Part shown: positions 46,501-54,300 of the stretch, in pieces | Numbering within the stretch: position 1 is the stretch's first letter | How the letters are laid out: each line of letters opens with the position of its first letter | From: Dama dama | Taxonomy: Eukaryota > Chordata > Mammalia > Artiodactyla > Cervidae | Direction of reading: 5' to 3' | Length of the DNA stretch: 64,000 nt | NCBI RefSeq assembly: GCF_033118175.1 | Contig: NC_083689.1 | Coordinates: forward strand, 23,976,501 to 24,040,500 | Notes under the pieces: model-generated | Told to the model about the DNA's origin: nothing | The model's input: only the letters and a program-made list of their open reading frames with translations | Database searches by the model: none | Program-made: the position numbers and the translations under genes

Positions 46501-48303
46501 GCTTCACCTGGATTGGCCGCGCCATCTGTGAAGAGAAGGGGAGGGAGGTCAAGGTGGACAGTGGGGGTAGCATGGTGGGAGCTTCATCTGAGCCCTGCCA
46601 GGCACTCCTGCCCACTTCCCCAGCCTCAGCATCCCACCAGCTTCTGGCAGCAACCAGCACCTCAGTCACACCCAATGACACATGGTCCTACCTCCAGGGC
46701 TTTACTCTTGCTACCTAGAAAACTCCTACTTTGCCTTCAAAACCCAGGAACAATACCCCTTCATCCATGAAGTCTCGCTGCTGCACCACCCCCAAGTGTG
46801 ATAGATTGCTTGCCAAGATGGCACAACTCCTGTGGTCCCTGTATATGATGGGACACTGTGGCTCCTCTCATTGAGAACTGGAGTCTATTTCTTTACCTCT
46901 TCTATCTGGACTTGGCCATGAAACTTGTTTTGATCAACAGAATATAGTGAAAGTGAAGTAGTGGGAGTTTCAAGCCTTGGCCTCAAGAGACTTAGCCATC
47001 TTGGAACCCTGGAGATTTCAGGGTGGACATTCCAGGTGACTCACTGGAGGATATGAGATCTCATGCCCAGAGATGCCCTGCAGACAGCTCATGGGGGTCC
47101 CAGCCCAGTTAACCCCAGTCAAGTCCCAATTGACTACAGCTTCATGAATGACTCTGAAGGACGAATGACATGAAGGACGAATCAGCCAAATTGTCCAGTT
47201 AAGCCCACCCTGGGCTTGCCAACCCATGGAATCATGAGTAAAGAAAATAGTTGAGGCAGTCTATTACTCAGCAGCAGCTGACTGGCACACCAAGGCAGCT
47301 ACTTTTAGCCAGTTCCCTGAGCCACAAGTCAGAGGAACTGTCATACTTGAACGGACCAGCCTTCAGTCTGGCCTCATTGTTCTGGACACTTCTGTCCACC
47401 ACCCCCCAGCACTGAAACTGGAAGAAACCAATGAACTATTCAGTGGAAGAATTCTTCCCTAACTCCTACTCCTGCAACTTACCCAGCCCTGGGTATGAAC
47501 TAATGCAAGTATTTCAGAACAAACTTGAGGGATGTGGGGTTGGGTGGCATTTACTTCTCTCTTGGCTCTAGGACAGAATCTTCTTCCCAACCTGGTGTCT
47601 CTGGTAAACTTCATCCCAGTTCAAAAACTGCCATGCAGGCAACCCTTCCACCTCTTGGGGCCCCTTCTTCTCTCTGCCTCAGGGCAGGAGGTGTCTCCAT
47701 GTTTCTGTTTCCCTCCAGACTGAGACAATCACATTACTCCCCATCCTTCAGGGCAGGGTACAGGAGAGAATCAGAGGAGTTTGCTGAACTGAAGTGACCA
47801 GAAGGAAGTGGTCAACACCCGCCATCACAGAAAGGCGCCTGGTCCCTCTCCACCAGGCCTGGGGTCGGAACAAGTGCTGGTCCCAGCCCCCTCTCAAGTC
47901 AATCTTGGAGTAGATCCCCACAGCCATTTGGAGGTACTTGATGATACTTGGTAAGTGTTTTCTAATCACAACACACCTGCCCGGCAAGTTTTCAGAGAGA
48001 GAGGCACAATTTTTACCCTGTTTTTTACGGATGTCAAAATCAAGGCCTGGAGAGGTATTTTTCTACTCCCCCTCCCCTGGAGGGCCCCCCCATCTGATAT
48101 TCTCCCCCATTTCAAGTGTGTGTTTGAAGCATATTTGGGCCTCCTCAATGTGAACTCAGCCTTGGGAGCCCCAGAACTCAAGGGGTTTCTATTTCCCCAT
48201 CTTGGCCCCCAATTCCCCCAGTGCAATCCTCCTGCCACCCAACCACACACATAGAGGGACCCTGACCACCTGGGAAAGGCCTAACAACATCTCCCTTCCC
48301 CCA

Positions 48304-48355
<52 letters not shown>

Positions 48356-51300
48356 GCGCGCACACATCTCGGACCCTCTTCACCTGGGTACCACACCCCT
48401 CTAGCTGGAGGCCTGAGGAGAGATTATTTCAACCAGATGGGACCAGTTTCTGGGCTGAGGGCAGACTGAAGTGGTGAAGGGAGATGGGAGGGAGGGGGCA
48501 CCTGGGCTCCAGTCTCCCTCTCCCGCACCTCTCCCACCCGCCTCCGCTGGCCCTCACCTCCTCCCCCCTCCCAGCACCTTGGGCAGATGAGGATGGGGTT
48601 GCCATGGCAACGCTGATTCACCACACGGAAGCTGGCAATTGTTGTTGCCATGGAAACCGCCTCTTAGGGGCGAGCCCAGCTCCTGCCTTGCACAAAAGAG
48701 ATATTTAAATATAATCTTCTGGAGATGGATGAGCCGAGGGAGGGAGGGAGGAAGGAGGACCACAGGGAGGGAACCTGCCCCCATCAGGGCACCCTCCACC
48801 CTTACCCCGTTCTCTCGGCCTGGGTACCTGCTTCCCATCTCCCCCACCTGCTGCAGAGCCTGGGACCTTCCGCCTCCTACTAGGAGGCCCCTTCCCCCTC
48901 CTGGGTCAGCTCAGCGGGAGGGAAGGGGTCCTGGCCTGGCTCTAAGAAGCCTGGTGGGCATCCCCTTCCTCTCCAGTCCCCAACTCGAAAGTTGAGGTTC
49001 TGAGGCCCGGCCATCCACATCCCGCAGACCCGCGCCTCGCCTTACCCACCGGCCTAGAGATGCGCGCCAGGCTGGCATCCATGTGCCGCCGCCCGCCCGG
49101 CTGGCCCTGAGAGCACAGGCGCGCACACGCGCGCACGCTCGGGCTCCGCACCTCGCTCTCCGCTCTCCGCGCCCAACGCCCAGGCAATCCGCACGCCAGA
49201 GGCCGGGCCCTGCCCGCGCTGCCCGCCCCAGCCGGGAGGAGGCGTGCCGGGGAGAGCTGGGTCTCCCCTTACCCCACCCCTCCTGTCGCCCCTGCCCACC
49301 CAACTGGCTCTGCCCACCTCCTTCCGGCTCCCTCTCTCCATCTGTCCCACCAAGGTCTCTGCTGAATGCCCTTCCTCGCTCCTCTACCTTCCCTGGCTCC
49401 CCATTGTTGTATCCTTTCCTTGCCCTCTCCCTCCCTCTTTACACTTATTCAACAACATTCTCATGTGCTTCAAGCTGAGTAATTCTGCAACCTCAGGGAG
49501 CATTCCACTAGTCAGGCAGTGGGGGAAACAGAAGGATATGCAGACACTTCCAGACTCATGGCGTCAAGTGCTGGGAGAGCCTAGAGCAGAGAACAGTGAA
49601 GAGCCAAAGACTTTCCTGGAGATGCACTGAAGATGGAAAATTTGCAGTGGGTTTTAAAGTATGAATAGGAGTTCATGGCAGGGCGGGTGAGGAACAAATT
49701 GGAGCAACACCTATGTCCGTTGATTCATTTAATCTCCAAACAACTTTATGAAATGGAAATGTGCCCCTTTTACAGATGGGCAAATCAAAAAGGGAGAGGA
49801 GAAAATCAGAAGCAGAGACCAGATCTCCTGCCAGTTTTCTCAGGGGGAGAGGGGGTCTCTGAAAACCCATCCATCCCTCCAGCCAAGGATCAGGTGGACT
49901 AGGGTTCTGGGCGGGCATACGTTAAGTGACTGGAACCCAGTCCTTGCTCTGCCACCCAGCTCTTGCTAAATTACTACAACCAAGCCATACACCGGTTGGG
50001 AAAATAGGGTCCTTTATTATGTATATGAAAGATGGGGAAACTGATGCCACTTGGGGGAAGGACTGCAGGAAAATCCTTTGGTAGACAGGCTGGGGCCCCA
50101 AATATTCTCCTGAGTTTGCAAAGCTGTGCGTTTTGAAGGTGTGGGGGCCCAGAGAAAGCCCTGACTGGGTTATTTCTGGATGGTGCGGAGGGGGATGAAG
50201 CAGGTGAACCCCTATCTGGGCTGCATGGGCTAGCATTCCATGCTCTTCCTCTCCCACCCAAGCCCCTCTCCTGTTCTAGATTCTGCCATGGCGCCCTTTT
50301 GCCCTTGGGGTGGAGTGCCAACTCCTCATCCTGGCATCCGAGGCAACTTTGTTGCTCTGTCCCAACCATTTCTGCCCCTTTCTCCTCCCCCACCCTGAGG
50401 ACAATGGACTGGAACACACCCCTGTGCACCCCATCCTTGCCCAACAAGCCCCTTGAAATGTAACCTCCCCCGGAAGCCTTCCCCTCCATCCTCCCTGATT
50501 CAGTTGCTTTGCCCAGTCATTGCCTCAATGACAGCATCTCCCCCCACCTCAGCATACATTCTGTTCCTCTTTTGGAGGGGTTCCCAGGGTCAGGGCTGGG
50601 GTAAGGGGCTCTAAGACCTCCTCCTGAGAAAGACCCAGCATAGTGTCCACAAGTGGCAAACGAGATGAGACAAGACAAGACCTATAGTTTCCAGACTCCT
50701 GTCCCACAGGCAAGAGTGGGGCAGGCGTGCTGGGCAGAGTGCCCGGCATGGGAAGTAACCCAAGAGCTTGTGCCAGGCGTGTCTGAGCTGTCCCCATTTC
50801 ACGGGAGAACACGAGCTCGGGAAGAGACGTGACTGGCCAGAGTCCCACAGCTCGACTCTCCTGGGACCATGAGTTCATTCATTTGGCTGTGTATTTGCCA
50901 AGTGCATGCTCAGCCTCTGGCGTGTCCCAGCTCACAGGACCCTCAAAACACACCACAAACCCATTTTACAGATGAGGACACTGAGGCCTCGAAAGTCATA
51001 TCCTGAGACACTTGGCACCTCAGGGGCCTCCTGCTCATTCCCAGGACTGGCTTAACTCTGAACTAAGTCATGAGATGTGGGGGTGGGTTCTGCAAAAGGA
51101 CCACTTCAGATACCCCTGTGTACACAGAAGGGGGTTCAGGGAGGGGCCTGTTGTGGGAGGTTCACAGTCTGACAAACTCAAACTCATCCCTTTCCAGAAT
51201 GCTCAGATGAGCAGCATGGCTACTGCCCGATCTGGCTCATCCCTCACTCCCAAGACCTTCACAAAGAAAGAGATAGTGTTGCCTCAAATGGCCACCCAAC

Positions 51301-54300
51301 CCCTTGCCATCCTCGAGGTGGGAACTGGACCTGTTGCCTTTTGTCACTGGAGTGGGACTTTCTTCCATCCCCAGGATCTCCACCCTGGGTGTGACAGGCC
51401 AGCAGAGAATCCCTGTGACAATTGGAGGCATTGGCCCCGTGTGGATTCCAGGGTCCTGTGGTCCATTCTGGGTTCTATTCTGGGATTCTGTTATTCATTG
51501 TAGGATCTTATTCCAGAATGCTGAGATTTGATTAAACTGCATCCCCCAGGGACTCTGCTGTCACATTCGAGGTGGGAATTGGAAGGGGTGTGTGTCACTT
51601 GCTGCAGAAAACAGCACTGGCGGGAGGGGGGGCGTCGGCTGTGCCAAGGTGGGGGAAGATGCACTGAGTTGGCAAACCACTGGGACCACTCCCTCGTTAA
51701 TCAAAAGATGAAGAGACAGAGGTGTCGATCTGTACTGTGTCCCCCAATGCACACACACACAAACACACACACACACACAGGGATAGGAAAGCTGCTGGCT
51801 GTCTTTGTCTCTAACATGGCCCAGCCCAGGGCCCCTGTCTCCCGGGCAGTGCGCAGGCACATGCAGCAGGTGACCCTGTAGGGCAGGCTTTCTCCGGCAG
51901 CCAAGGCTCCATCCTCTGGCATTGACACCTGGGAGGAGGCTTAGACACCTGTGCTCAGACATGCTGACAGGCAAAGGGTTCTCCTGTCCAATAGACCCCA
52001 CGTCTCCTTGTGCGATTAGTGAGCAAGCCTCCAGCTCTCCTACTATAAGACTGGTTCCATTTCTGTGGGTGTTCTTGTGGAGGGAGGCTCACCCCCAAAA
52101 TCAACATCTTCTCTCATCAGATTTGGAAGACACACATATTCAGGGATCCCGAACTCCTGTGTATGAGACTGGCCCAAATGTGGCATGTGTCCACCCAGAG
52201 CAAAACACTGGCAAGGATCTCTGTGCCTTAACAGCAAAACTAGAAACAACTCACATGTCCACCAGCAGGAGGATGGATGAACAAATGGTGCATCCAAGCT
52301 GTGGAATACCACACAGCAGTGACAAGGCACAAAGCTACAAGGCATGATACTGAATCTCATCCTCATGGTAACAGAAGAAAAGGAAGGGATGATTGCCATA
52401 AAAGCCAGACCAGTGGCTCCTCCAATGAGAGGAGAGGGGCTTCGGCTTGGGAACATGGGTTGGGGTGGTTTCCGGGTGCACAGCGGTAACGGGGTGCTTG
52501 CTTTATAGTCAGTTGGGTTGCATGCACTTTTCACTAAATGTGCAGTATTTTTCAAATTTTAAGGAAAAAAATTTAAGCCAAGCCCCTCTGTTCCCAGGAT
52601 CCAGCTCTGACCCTCCTCTTTATTTATCAAACATCTGCCCTCACCTCCAGGGAGCAGGGGGCAGCTTACAGGAAACTCAACCAGAGAAGCCACAGGTTCA
52701 AGGTCTGTGGAGGAGGGTGGGTGCAGCCATAGTGCTCACCCTGCTGGGTGACCTGGGACAAGTCCCCTCCTCTCTCACCACAGTCCCCATGCCTGTCACA
52801 TGAGGCCAGAGCAGACCCAGGGCCCTGCTGACATGGCAGCTGGATGAGGTGCCCCCAAAGTGCCGGGAGACAATGATAATACCAGGGAAACAGCCCTGAG
52901 AGGGGAAGAGGTGGCTTGAGGCCTCTAACCCCTTCTCAGCTGTGAGCTGGTGTCAAAGAGAAACAGACAACTCCCTAACCTAGACGTATAATGACGTTGC
53001 ACCATGCTCCTGGGTCTAGAACATTCTAGGTCTACACAGTCGAAGAGTCTAGAATATTCTAGATCTGCACTGTCTAACGTGGTGGCTGATCCCTGATCTA
53101 GAACATTCTAGATTTTGCAGTGTTCAGGATGGTAGCCTCTAGCCACATGTAGCCAGTGGAAGTTTAAATTTACATCTATTAAAGTTAAATAATGTTAAAA
53201 ATTCAGTCCCTGAGTCACACTCACCCCTTTTCAAAGGCTCCATAGCCAAACGGAGCAAGTGTCCACCCTACTGGACAGCGGAGATGGAACATCCAGTAAA
53301 TTCTATTGGATGGTGATAGCCCAATATGGGGATGGGCAAACTACAGCCCTTTTCTGCACCTCACCCCAGCCAGTTTTTGTCAATAAAGTTTTATTGGCAC
53401 TTAGCCACAGTCATTGTGATTGTTTTGTGCTTCCAACAGATGCAACAGAGGCTGTATGGCAGGCAAAGCTGAAAACATTTGTTCTCTGATCCTTTACAAA
53501 AAAGTCTAAAAACTGACTCCATTCTTGGAAAAGCTCTGAGTAGGTTTACAACAACTTGAGCAAAGGAATCTACCTTTTCAGTAGTCAATTTTATAAAATG
53601 CAACTCCACATTGAGCATCTCTGATAACCACTAAATGTTCTGGTTGAGAGGGATTGAGGGTGTGCAAGACACACACCAGATTTTCAAACACTTAAGATGA
53701 AATAAAAAGGATGTGAACTATCTCATTAGTAAGTTTTATGTGGGCCCTACTGACAGCCTCTTGATAGGATTTTTGAGACAGTGCATTAGAATGAAAGAAA
53801 GCATTAAAACTCATTTCACCTGTTTCTTTCTAACCTTTAAACGCTGCTCCTAGAAAAATCTAAATGCTGTATGTGGTATGCATTCTATATATTTCTCTTA
53901 GCACTGTTCTAGAACATTCACCAGCTCCTTATTCTCCTAAACAGGGTTCCTCAACCTCAGCACTGCTGACTTGGGCCTGGATCATTTTCTATTGTTGGGG
54001 GGGGGGTCTGTTCTGTGCACTGTAGGGTGTGGGACAGCAGCCCTGGCCTCTACCCGTGAGATGCCATGGTCATGATGACCACAAATGTCCTCAGACATTG
54101 CCCAGTGTCCCTGGGGGCAGTAAACTCCCATTCAGTTCTCGTGTGTCCCCACTCAGCTTGTCAGGCACACTCCTGCCTCCATGCCTCAGTACGCTCTGTG
54201 CTCACACCACCCCCATCTGCCACCACCCTCCCCATCACTTAAGACTAGGCTCCAATGCTTCCCCCTCCAGAAAGCTGCCCTATTTGCCCTCCATGAGGTC

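Noticed and set aside
49046..49082. MDASLARISRPV as a true CELF5 alternative N-terminus
   Set aside because: The exon would end in phase 1 while exon 3 starts in phase 0, so this frame does not continue into CELF5. It is kept only as a possible non-coding leader.
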